From: Rhabdochlamydiaceae bacterium
Lineage (GTDB): Bacteria > Chlamydiota > Chlamydiia > Chlamydiales > Rhabdochlamydiaceae
Length of the DNA stretch: 64,000 nucleotides
Assembly: GCA_019745395.1 (NCBI GenBank)
Contig: JAIETG010000007.1
Span: forward strand, 1-64,000
Direction of reading: 5' to 3'
The notes under the pieces are model-generated. The model was given only the letters and a program-made list of their open reading frames with translations, was not told the origin of the DNA and did no database searches. Below are positions 8,210 to 16,178 of this stretch, in pieces (within the stretch, counting starts at the first letter, position 1; each line of letters starts with the position of its first letter). The translations under genes and the position numbers were made by a program.

Positions 8210-9577
8210 ATGAATAAGCTCATATTAAGCCCTTTTTTTCTCTGCGGACTTTTTCTCGCTGGATGTTCTGTCCGGTCGAGTGATTCCTCATTTGAGACAG
8301 TTCGCACGGTTATTGAAGAGCGGATTCCTGAAAAGATCGTCTGGCGTGAGGGAGTGGGTGAAATTAAGACGCAACTGCTACAAGAGATTCAAGAAGAGGG
8401 GTTAAGCCAGGAAAAAGCCGTTCAACTCGCCCTGATCAATAATCCCGATCTATTTGCCTATTATGAAAACCTTGAGCTCGGTTATGCAGATTTGCTGGAA
8501 GCGGGGCTCATGCAGAATCCATTCTTTAGCGCCAGCGTCCGATTTCCTAGTAAATCGGGCTATAGTTTAAATAACCTATTCGATGCAGCGATTAGTTTCT
8601 TGGATCTGTTTCTAATCCCGCTTCGCAAAAGAGCCGCTGAAGCTGAGATCAAAGTCATTGAATCTCAAATTGGGCAAAGAGTTCTTGATCTTGTAAAAGA
8701 AGTGCAGATCCATTGGCTTGAATTGAAAGCTTTGGAGGTGCAGCTCAAAGAAGAGGGGAAGCGGATAGAGTTAAAACAGATGGCGGCAGCGCTGGCCAAT
8801 CTGCAAAACAAAGCAGGCAATATCAATGCCCTCAGTGCAAGAAGTCGAGAACTTGACTATGAAAATGCTGTAGAAAACCTCAAAGGGCTTGAAGCTGATC
8901 TGGAAGCTGCGAGAGAAAAAATGAATCGAGCTTTGGGCCTCTTTGGAAAAGAAGCCTTTTGGAAAATAACTGGAGAGCTCGATGAAGACAAAGAACCCGA
9001 TCTACCCGATTTATACCAAATGGAGCAGGCAGCCGTCGAAAATAGGCTTGATATCGAAGCTATCCGTCGCGAAGTTCATGCCATTGCGCAAAGAGCAAAA
9101 CTAAAGGCTTGGTGGACCTATTCCAATCTTCTGATCGGAGTCTCCTCAGAGATGCAGCCTGAAGGATTTACAACGACAGGCCCATCCATTGATCTTCAAA
9201 TCCCTATCTTCAACCATGGCCAGGGCGAAAAAAAGAGATATAATTCTCAGTTGGAGCAGGCGCAAAAAAGACTTCTCTCTAAAGCTGTGCAGGCCTGTTC
9301 TGAAGTCAGAGAATTTTATAAGACAGCTCATAAATATCGATCCCAGCTAGAAGACCTAAACATAAAGATCCTTCCTAATCTTGAAAAACAGGTCATTGCA
9401 GGACAGATCCACTACAACGTCATGACTCTTGGAAGCTATGCCCTTCTCGATCTTAAAGAGGATGAAATCCAAGCAAAAATTGAGCGCGTGAGAGCCCTGC
9501 AACACTACAAAAAGGCGAGGATTGAGCTGCTCCATGCAGTAGGAGGCTCTTTTGCTCTTGTAAGGGGACAGCAGTGA
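8210..9577 (+). CDS. TolC/CusC-type outer membrane factor lipoprotein
   Basis: About 455 residues. The ATG at 8210 opens a lipoprotein signal (MNKLILSPFFLCGLFLAGCS, lipobox LAGC). An earlier ATG at 8141 gives a 23-residue extension with no function visible. The body is alpha-helical with outer-membrane-efflux-protein features: AVQLALINNPDLFAYYENLELG, then alternating coiled-coil repeats and a paralogous second half. Family members form trimeric outer-membrane channels. No RND pump or membrane-fusion protein is present nearby, so the partner must be elsewhere. The gene overlaps the multicopper oxidase by four bases, implying co-translation, and is divergent from the copA cluster. Confidence 0.85.
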   Translation: MNKLILSPFFLCGLFLAGCSVRSSDSSFETVRTVIEERIPEKIVWREGVGEIKTQLLQEIQEEGLSQEKAVQLALINNPDLFAYYENLELGYADLLEAGLMQNPFFSASVRFPSKSGYSLNNLFDAAISFLDLFLIPLRKRAAEAEIKVIESQIGQRVLDLVKEVQIHWLELKALEVQLKEEGKRIELKQMAAALANLQNKAGNINALSARSRELDYENAVENLKGLEADLEAAREKMNRALGLFGKEAFWKITGELDEDKEPDLPDLYQMEQAAVENRLDIEAIRREVHAIAQRAKLKAWWTYSNLLIGVSSEMQPEGFTTTGPSIDLQIPIFNHGQGEKKRYNSQLEQAQKRLLSKAVQACSEVREFYKTAHKYRSQLEDLNIKILPNLEKQVIAGQIHYNVMTLGSYALLDLKEDEIQAKIERVRALQHYKKARIELLHAVGGSFALVRGQQ

Positions 9578-11361
9578 GATATTTGCTTCTCCTCTTAGTA
9601 TTACTCGCTGGGTGTAGTAAGCAGGAAAAGCACTCCGTCATTACCCCAAATACTGCTAAACTTCCTTGGGTCATCGAAGATGGAGTCAAAGTTTTTCACC
9701 TGATTGCAGAACCTGTTAAGCAAGAGTTTGCACCAGGGCTTATTGTCAATTGCTGGGGATACAATGGAGGAACCCCAGGACCTACAATTGAAGCGGTTGA
9801 GGGGGATCGAGTGAGGATTTTAGTCACGAACCATCTTCCTGAGCCCACCACCGTTCATTGGCACGGGATTCTCGTCCCCAATAGCATGGATGGAGTGACG
9901 GGTCTCAATCAAGCCCCTATCCTTCCTGGAGAAACTTTTGCCTATGAGTTCACTCTAAAACAGCACGGTACTTATATGTACCATCCCCATTTCGATGAAA
10001 TGACGCAGATAGGGATGGGCATGATGGGATTCTTTATCATTCATCCCAAAGAACCTGGATCTCCTCCTGTTGATAGAGATTTTGCGATCTTTGTCCATGA
10101 GTGGTACATCCCATCCGGTGCATCAACTCCAGATCCAATGGTCATGCTCGACTTCAATTACTTCACCTTTAATGGGCGCATTTATCCTGGCGCAGACCCG
10201 CTTGTGGTAAAAAAAGGTGAACGGGTGAGGATTCGTTTTGCTAACTTAAGCATGGATAATCATCCCATCCACTTACATGGGTTTGCTTTTACTGTCACAG
10301 GATCCGGAGGATGGAGACTCCCTAAGAGTGCCCAATACTTAGGAAACACGATCGACGTCGTTGTCGGCAATACGAGTGATATTGAATTTGTAGCTGATGA
10401 ACCTGGCGATTGGGCTCTCCACTGCCATAAGACACATCATACCATGAGCGGAATGGAGCACAACATTCCCAATATGATTGGGGTTGATCAGGGGGAATGG
10501 GCAGATAAGATCCAGAAAATTCTTCCAGATTATATGCCAATGGGAGAGACGGGGATGGGCGAGATGTTTGAGATGAGCCATCATGTGCAAAGACCTCCTA
10601 ACTTCTTGCCCTTCAGTTCTCCTGGTCCCTTTGGGCTCATTGATATGAGCGGAATGTTCACCGTCGTAAAAGTACGTGAGGGAATTACAAACTATAATGA
10701 TCCAGGCTGGTATGGACGGCCATCTTCAACTTTACAACCAGAAACTCCATCTAACATGCAGCATGGACAGATGAAAATGGGTGGTACGATGCAGCAAGAA
10801 GAGCCACCTAAACAAGGAATGCCAGCAGATATGCAAATGGATGCTACTCAGATGAATGGAGAAATGAGCCATCCAGACCATATGGCAGCTGGACATACAC
10901 ATAATACGGCAGGATTTGAAATCGGGGATCTCCATCCAGTGCTTTTACATTTTCCCATTGTTCTTTTCTTTTTGGTTTTTGTATTTGATTGCCTATTTCT
11001 GATCGGGAAAATCAAAGAGCCTTACTATAATGTATCGCATTGGATCGTTATTGCTGGTGCATTCTTTGCAATCCTTACCGTCGCTACAGGCCTATATGCA
11101 GCTAAAATGGGACATCCAGGCAATTCATATGTTCTTTTGCATAGGAATTGGGCTCTTAGCACTTTGGCCTATAGTATAGGACACGCATTTTTTAGGGGCT
11201 ACGTCCTCAAAACTAAGAAGATGTTTGCAGCGTGGATCTTCGTATTGATCAGCTTAATTAATCTAAGCTTGATAGGCGTCACGGCGGAGTACGGGGGATT
11301 AGTTACTCGAGGAAAGAGTCTTTGGATGCATTACATATATCGGAAAAATGGGAATCCCTAG
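9574..11361 (+). CDS. Multicopper oxidase fused to a C-terminal DUF2231-like membrane domain
   Basis: 595 residues from a GTG that overlaps the preceding stop codon. A lipoprotein signal ends LAGCS (Cys14). Copper ligand motifs are HWHG (95-98), HPH (137-139), HPIHLHG (230-236) and HCHKTHHTMSGM (283-294), so the trinuclear and type 1 sites look complete. It has the length of a two-domain multicopper oxidase. A Met/His-rich stretch (~385-440, MQHGQMKMGG and HPDHMAAGHTHN) probably binds Cu(I). From ~448 a membrane domain starts with LHPVLLHFPIVLFFL and has four predicted helices, as in DUF2231. Fusion of a cuproxidase to this domain is unusual and would anchor the enzyme at both ends. Copper oxidation in the periplasm is inferred. 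Confidence 0.88.
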   Translation: MRYLLLLLVLLAGCSKQEKHSVITPNTAKLPWVIEDGVKVFHLIAEPVKQEFAPGLIVNCWGYNGGTPGPTIEAVEGDRVRILVTNHLPEPTTVHWHGILVPNSMDGVTGLNQAPILPGETFAYEFTLKQHGTYMYHPHFDEMTQIGMGMMGFFIIHPKEPGSPPVDRDFAIFVHEWYIPSGASTPDPMVMLDFNYFTFNGRIYPGADPLVVKKGERVRIRFANLSMDNHPIHLHGFAFTVTGSGGWRLPKSAQYLGNTIDVVVGNTSDIEFVADEPGDWALHCHKTHHTMSGMEHNIPNMIGVDQGEWADKIQKILPDYMPMGETGMGEMFEMSHHVQRPPNFLPFSSPGPFGLIDMSGMFTVVKVREGITNYNDPGWYGRPSSTLQPETPSNMQHGQMKMGGTMQQEEPPKQGMPADMQMDATQMNGEMSHPDHMAAGHTHNTAGFEIGDLHPVLLHFPIVLFFLVFVFDCLFLIGKIKEPYYNVSHWIVIAGAFFAILTVATGLYAAKMGHPGNSYVLLHRNWALSTLAYSIGHAFFRGYVLKTKKMFAAWIFVLISLINLSLIGVTAEYGGLVTRGKSLWMHYIYRKNGNP

Positions 11362-11594
11362 CATCATATCTGGAGAATTTGGTTCTGACAGAGGGTGAAA
11401 TTATGTCTTTTGAGTAGATGAGTCTTTGATTGCAGGATTGAGCCCTGATTGAAATAAAAAAGAGTAGTCTAGGTTTTTAAAGGAAGAGCTGGGGAAGCTT
11501 AAAATCACCTGAAAAACCGAAAGATTTTTTTGATTTTATGAGGCCGTCAGCATATCCTGTTATTCAAGCGTACCCTACTGAATATAGGACCCAA

Positions 11595-12962
11595 ATGATT
11601 AAAAAGTTTTTTAAACCTTTTTGCCTTTCGTTAGGATTGTTAATGGCAACAAGCCCTCTTATCTCTAAAGAGGCAGTAAAATCTCCAAATATGCTTGAAA
11701 AATACGAAAAAGAGAGGGTGAAACTGATCGAAGAATTTGCACATTATCCCACCAGTCCAGCTTCGGCATACTCAGATAAAGAATATGGTCCATTAGCAGC
11801 TCCTTTGAATAAGCTTTGTCAACTTTTGGAATCCTCCAAACAAGAAACAATAGCTGGTGTCCAAGCTTTTAAGGAGGTCGATCTTGAAAACATCGCAGAC
11901 GATGTGTTCTTTGATCTCCTAAAAATTGTAGATAAAAAGAAAAAACTAGAACGTCTATCTACTTTCTTGGATGAGAGCGAAAAGAGAGCAGAAAAGGCGT
12001 ACTCAGACTATAATACCTGGCTAACATCCTCTCCAGAGCTCGATGAATTGCTACGCCAATATATCTTAGAAGGAAGTTCCCCATATAGGGAAAAAGGCGC
12101 CGCTTTCAGAAAAGAATCCTTCAGAATTAAGAAAAATCTCGTCCGCGAATTTGCAAAGTTGTTTGATTTTCTTTCTAAAATTTATGGGACTTATCAAAAA
12201 GGGAAAGATCCACTAATCCTCTGCTCTAACGACCAAGATTCGCTTACATTAAATTCATATTTTTTGACTATTTCAAGTCTTTTCAAAGAAGAGCAAAATC
12301 TCGCTCTTCAATGGCAACAAAATTCGTTGCAAATGGAAAAAGTCTTTATTGAAACTGCTAAAATGGAATCTATTCCTGATGCAATGAGTGAAGAATATCT
12401 CCAGGCGCAGGCTTTGTCAAAATGCTTCAACAAGTTTAAGGAATTCTGTAAACAAGAGGGGGCTGTTGTTAATCAGGCTTATACTGAAGCTATTGTTAAT
12501 AACATTTGTACAGAGGAATCACTTTTTGATCTTGCAAAGCTGAAAGAAAAAAGGAAAAGAACAGAGCAAATAGGTGCTATTTTTGATGAAAGTCAAAAAA
12601 AATGGGACAACCAAATATCTGACCTTCTAAAACACACGACATCTTCACAACTTCTCGATGACCATGGGCGTAAACGACTCGAGTTCTTTGAAAAAACTGT
12701 TGTCCCACGTATAAAACAGTCATTTGTTGTGAAACAAAACTACATTCTTGAGCTTAAAAAGCTTCTTGATTTCTTCTTAATAAAATATGGGGCTTATAAA
12801 AAGGTTGACGATGAGAATCAAGAGTTCAGATTTGCTTTCCAGTCCGATTTTGATGGTGTACTCTATGAAAACCATATGATAAAGATCAGCAAGCTTCTTA
12901 GGGAAAATGATGCTTTAGATCTACGTATCAGCCGGGTTATGAGTGAATTTAGTCAGCAGTAG
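11595..12962 (+). CDS. Secreted helical protein with an internal duplication
   Basis: 455 residues from ATG 11595 (AGGA five bases before it), with a signal peptide ending PLISKEA. Predicted to be almost entirely alpha-helical. Two halves are related: FFDLLKIVDKKKKLERLSTF... corresponds to LFDLAKLKEKRKRTEQIGAI..., and LVREFAKLFDFLSKIYGTYQK corresponds to YILELKKLLDFFLIKYGAYKK. The repeat is about 200 residues. I do not recognise a family. It stands alone between the copper module and an aldo-keto reductase. A secreted or surface structural or effector role is possible but not supported directly. Confidence 0.7.
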   Translation: MIKKFFKPFCLSLGLLMATSPLISKEAVKSPNMLEKYEKERVKLIEEFAHYPTSPASAYSDKEYGPLAAPLNKLCQLLESSKQETIAGVQAFKEVDLENIADDVFFDLLKIVDKKKKLERLSTFLDESEKRAEKAYSDYNTWLTSSPELDELLRQYILEGSSPYREKGAAFRKESFRIKKNLVREFAKLFDFLSKIYGTYQKGKDPLILCSNDQDSLTLNSYFLTISSLFKEEQNLALQWQQNSLQMEKVFIETAKMESIPDAMSEEYLQAQALSKCFNKFKEFCKQEGAVVNQAYTEAIVNNICTEESLFDLAKLKEKRKRTEQIGAIFDESQKKWDNQISDLLKHTTSSQLLDDHGRKRLEFFEKTVVPRIKQSFVVKQNYILELKKLLDFFLIKYGAYKKVDDENQEFRFAFQSDFDGVLYENHMIKISKLLRENDALDLRISRVMSEFSQQ

Positions 12963-13011
12963 CCGATGTTTTAATAGAGAACATATTCTGGAAAATGTAA
13001 GTTGGCATTCA

Positions 13012-13998
13012 ATGGACAAAAAAAGAATCGGCACGCTCGAAGTATCCGCTTTAAGCCTTGGATGCATGGGGATGACAGGCTTTTATGGTAATGCAGATAG
13101 GGAACAATGCACACAAACCATTCAAACGGCCTTTGAACAAGGGATCTCTTTCTTTGATACGGCAGATAATTATGGCTTCGGTGAGAATGAATCGCTATTA
13201 GGCTCTGCAATTGCCCCATTTCGTGGAAAAGTATCGATAGCTACCAAGGTTGGCGTTGTTCGGAACCGAGAAACTCCGAATATCGTTTCGATCAATGGAA
13301 TGCCAGAATATATCAAAAAGCAATGTGCGATCAGCCTTAAGCGATTAGGCGTTTCTACAATCGATTTATATTACCTGCATCACATTGATCCCAATACGCC
13401 CATTGAAGAGACCGTCCATGCCATGGCGCAACTTGTAGCTGAGGGGATGGTACGCCATATTGGTCTGGGAGAGTTATCAGCGGAGAACATTCGCCGGGCC
13501 CATAAAGTCCACCCAATCACAGCGATTCAAGCGGAGTATTCTTTATTTTCAAGGGAAGCTGAGAAGCGCGTTATTCCTCTCTGTAAGGAACTTGGCATTG
13601 GGTTTGTCGCCTGTGCCCCAATCTGTAGAGGTCTTCTCAGTGGAGGCATACGCTCGTTTCAGGATCTAGCACCTAACGATTCCCGCCGAAAATTTCCGCG
13701 ATTTGAGTCAGAGAATTTAGCACACAATTTGAAGATTATCTTAGCTCTCAAAAAAGTGGCACAGCACAAGCTTTGCTCTCTCTCGCAACTGGCTCTGGCC
13801 TGGGTCTCTTCGCAATCAGGTTCTTTCATCCCTCTCTTCGGGACAACACAGCCCACGCATCTCATGGAAAACGCCAAAAGCACAGGGTTCTTACTTACGC
13901 AAATAGAAATCGATGCAATTAACGAGATTGTGTCGAATGGCGTAATACACGGGGACCGTCATCCAGAAGCAGTAAAGCCGCTCTACAAAACTGACTAG
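13012..13998 (+). CDS. Aldo/keto reductase
   Basis: 328 residues from the ATG at 13012; upstream in-frame codons encode no family sequence. Aldo-keto reductase features in order: LGCMGMTGFYG, the catalytic Asp/Tyr pair in FFDTADNYGFGENE, catalytic Lys in VSIATKVG, catalytic His in LYYLHHIDP, and the NADPH-binding C-terminus (SQLALAWV, PLFGTT). Close to the YajO/AKR11-13 type enzymes that reduce aldehydes with NADPH in the cytosol. The natural substrate cannot be read from sequence. The gene appears monocistronic and is followed by a hairpin at 14013-14044. Confidence 0.88.
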   Translation: MDKKRIGTLEVSALSLGCMGMTGFYGNADREQCTQTIQTAFEQGISFFDTADNYGFGENESLLGSAIAPFRGKVSIATKVGVVRNRETPNIVSINGMPEYIKKQCAISLKRLGVSTIDLYYLHHIDPNTPIEETVHAMAQLVAEGMVRHIGLGELSAENIRRAHKVHPITAIQAEYSLFSREAEKRVIPLCKELGIGFVACAPICRGLLSGGIRSFQDLAPNDSRRKFPRFESENLAHNLKIILALKKVAQHKLCSLSQLALAWVSSQSGSFIPLFGTTQPTHLMENAKSTGFLLTQIEIDAINEIVSNGVIHGDRHPEAVKPLYKTD

Positions 13999-14012
13999 AA
14001 GCCTGAAATTCC

Positions 14013-14044
14013 ATCAACAAACGGCTTTTTCCCCTTTTGTTGAT
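14013..14044. terminator. Inverted repeat downstream of the aldo-keto reductase
   Basis: Perfect nine-base arms (ATCAACAAA and TTTGTTGAT) separated by 14 bases, 14 bases after the stop codon. There is no U-tract after the second arm, so a Rho-independent terminator is only possible. It could instead protect the 3' end. Confidence 0.4.
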
Positions 14045-14164
14045 CGAATCTTTGCATGGATCATAGGTCCTTTTTTCATGCGGTAGCTGGCGGTGTCCTT
14101 GAATTTTTCGGGTATACAGCTGTCCATACTGTCACAATTTAAACGTAAGTTAAAGAGGACTTGC

Positions 14165-14315
14165 TTTGTCGCGCGGCGTTATGCTATCGTAAAGTCCGCG
14201 CAACAAACGGGAATTAGTGTTTTTAGCGCGAGGTTTAAGGCGCTGAAATGCCGCGCTAAAATCCAGGGTTTTAGGCTGTCGCGCGAGATTTCCGGAAATA
14301 AAACCCGCGCAACAG
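14165..14315. repeat. Three tandem CpG-rich hairpins
   Basis: Three inverted repeats lie head to tail in a 392-base gene-free gap. Hairpin 1: arms TTTGTCGCGCGG (14165-14176) and CCGCGCAACAAA (14196-14207), one mismatch. Hairpin 2: perfect arms TTTTAGCGCG (14221-14230) and CGCGCTAAAA (14252-14261). Hairpin 3: arms CTGTCGCGCG (14276-14285) and CGCGCAACAG (14306-14315), with the same single mismatch as hairpin 1 and a perfect palindrome ATTTCCGGAAAT in its loop. The composition differs sharply from the surroundings. I cannot assign it to a known repeat family. Confidence 0.65.
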
Positions 14316-14390
14316 AATATGCTTACATAAGTATTTGAATATAAGGCAGTTAAGTTGTATGCATAGGTATAAAAAATTTATTGAGGCAAT

Positions 14391-15884
14391 ATGAAGAAAA
14401 AGGCAGTAGATCTTGAGGCTCCGGAAAAAATCATAGGGCGTCAAAAAGAGCAAGAATTGCTGCGGGAGCTGATTGGCTCCAATAAATCAGAGTTCATTGC
14501 GATTTATGGCCGTCGAAGGGTGGGTAAAACCTATCTTATCAAGAACCTGATGAGCTCCATCCCGTGCGTTTTTTTCCACGTCACAGGAGTGCAAAAGGGA
14601 CCTGTTCAGGTCCAATTAAAGGAATTTGCAAAGCAAATTGGGAAAGCATTTTATCAAAGTCCGTCCATAGTCCCACAGAAGAACTGGTTTGATACTTTTG
14701 AAGACCTGACCGATGCCATTAATGAAGTGCCTAAAGACCAGACTGTGGTGCTTTTTTTTGATGAACTCCCTTGGATGGCAACACCTCGTTCAAAAATACT
14801 TGTAGCCTTAGAGCTTTATTGGAATCGATATTGGGTTTTTGATAGACGTGTTAAATTAATTATATGTGGGTCTTCTACTTCATGGATTATCAACAACGTA
14901 ATCAATAATAAAGGTGGTCTTCATAATAGAGTAACTCGCACCTTCCATTTACAGCCATTCTCTTTGTTTGAGACAGAAAGTTATCTGAAAGAACATCAGA
15001 TCAAACTCAATCGCAGACAAATTTTAGATCTTTACACAGTGCTTGGGGGAGTTCCTCTTTATTGGTCCTTCATCAGAAAAGGACGTTCAGCTCATCAATG
15101 CATTGATGAACTTTGTTTTCAGCAAAATGGTTCTTTAGTGAATGAATTCGGGCGTCTGTTTGAATCGCTTTTTGAAGATCCAAAACCGTATGTAGAATTG
15201 ATTCGATTTATCTCAGAACATCGTTATGGCATAGGGCAGTCGGAACTTATTGCATTATCCAAGCAACCCAATGGCGGTGGAACGATTGATCGACTACATG
15301 AACTGGAAGAAGCTGGCTTTGTTACAAGCCTTGTCCCTTATGGGCATAAGGATAGGGGAGTGTATTATGTGATGGATGATGAATATAGCCTCTTTTATCT
15401 GCGTTGGATTGAACCTCATTTGAAAACGATCTCTAAAAAAGAGACCAATGAAGGCTTTTGGCTGTCTCTGTCTAATCAACCGACTTGGAGGGCGTGGGCA
15501 GGATATGCATTTGAGTCAACCTGCTATAAGCATATTAATCACATCCGGAAAGCGCTAAAAATCGATCCAGGAGCGACTGCAGGGACTTGGCGATTTGTCC
15601 CAAAAGCCAATCAAGGAGATGGAGCACAAATAGACCTTCTTTTTGATCGGCTGGATGGAGCGATTACTCTTTGCGAAATTAAATATTCGGACAAACCATT
15701 CGCTATCGACAAATCCTATGCACAAGAAATTTTAAAAAAAATTGAAGTGTTTAGGAAGCAAACGAAGACAAAAAAACAGCTTTTTTTCTCTACGATCACG
15801 ACGATGGGCCTAAAACCAACTATGTATTCCGAAGAGCTCATCTCTAGCGAGGCAACCTTAGATGATCTGTTTAAAAAAATTTAA
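14391..15884 (+). CDS. AAA-type ATPase with C-terminal PD-(D/E)xK-like domain (DUF234 type)
   Basis: 497 residues. N-terminal P-loop domain: IIGRQKEQELLRELI, Walker A GRRRVGKTYL (~41-50), Walker B VVLFFDELPW (~120-129) and a sensor ICGSSTSWI. A winged-helix-like middle follows (GIGQSELIALS). The C-terminus (ANQGDGAQIDLLFDR then ITLCEIKYS) shows the D...ExK arrangement of restriction-like nucleases. These COG1672/DUF234 proteins are common in archaea and intracellular bacteria; their function is not established, though mobile-element or defence roles have been suggested. Flanked by the hairpin repeat block on one side and a 28-base palindrome on the other, which fits an independently acquired unit. 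Confidence 0.85.
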   Translation: MKKKAVDLEAPEKIIGRQKEQELLRELIGSNKSEFIAIYGRRRVGKTYLIKNLMSSIPCVFFHVTGVQKGPVQVQLKEFAKQIGKAFYQSPSIVPQKNWFDTFEDLTDAINEVPKDQTVVLFFDELPWMATPRSKILVALELYWNRYWVFDRRVKLIICGSSTSWIINNVINNKGGLHNRVTRTFHLQPFSLFETESYLKEHQIKLNRRQILDLYTVLGGVPLYWSFIRKGRSAHQCIDELCFQQNGSLVNEFGRLFESLFEDPKPYVELIRFISEHRYGIGQSELIALSKQPNGGGTIDRLHELEEAGFVTSLVPYGHKDRGVYYVMDDEYSLFYLRWIEPHLKTISKKETNEGFWLSLSNQPTWRAWAGYAFESTCYKHINHIRKALKIDPGATAGTWRFVPKANQGDGAQIDLLFDRLDGAITLCEIKYSDKPFAIDKSYAQEILKKIEVFRKQTKTKKQLFFSTITTMGLKPTMYSEELISSEATLDDLFKKI

Positions 15885-15906
15885 TCCGCTGACATTGAAT
15901 AGGTTG

Positions 15907-15934
15907 AAATAGGGAAGCAGCTGCTTCCCTATTT
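15907..15934. terminator. Perfect 28-base palindrome after the AAA ATPase gene
   Basis: Arms AAATAGGGAAGCAG and CTGCTTCCCTATTT meet with no spacer, 23 bases after the stop codon at 15884. This could act as a transcription terminator or 3' stabiliser. There is no clean U-run after it. As a perfect palindrome it could also be a protein-binding site. Confidence 0.55.
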
Positions 15935-16077
15935 GGACCTAAAAGCCATAATAATTTGTATTAGCTTATGTGATGGTTATATGTTAATATTTTCTCTTAG
16001 TTTGACTAAAGACATATTTTTGTCTCGAAAAGTTTTAATGCTGAAAATATATGTTTTTGTAAAAACACTTGTGTTTA

Positions 16078-16093
16078 AAGGTAAGTTTACCTT
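16078..16093. promoter_or_regulatory. Possible operator upstream of the zinc/cadmium ATPase
   Basis: Seven-base inverted repeat AAGGTAA-gt-TTACCTT about 85 bases before the ATPase GTG start. A second, weaker repeat AGACA-n6-TGTCT lies near 16008-16023. Metal sensors of the MerR or ArsR type bind such sites, but no regulator gene is adjacent, so the assignment is speculative. The rest of the 15935-16178 gap is AT-rich with nothing else recognised. Confidence 0.3.
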
Positions 16094-16178
16094 GCATTTT
16101 CTAAGAAATGGAGCTAGATTTCGGTTAAAGAGGGACTTTTCCTTACTTTGCGATAAATCCATTTAAAAGAGAGCAAAT

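Noticed and set aside
8068-8307. N-terminal extension of the Cys-rich peptide to 124 residues
   Set aside because: It would bury the signal peptide internally and overlap the divergent TolC-like gene. The ATG at 8067 has a strong ribosome site.
14093-14338. 81-codon ORF across the hairpin array
   Set aside because: Its sequence is a translation of the repeated hairpins and shows only a degenerate threefold repeat. The DNA structure explains it better.
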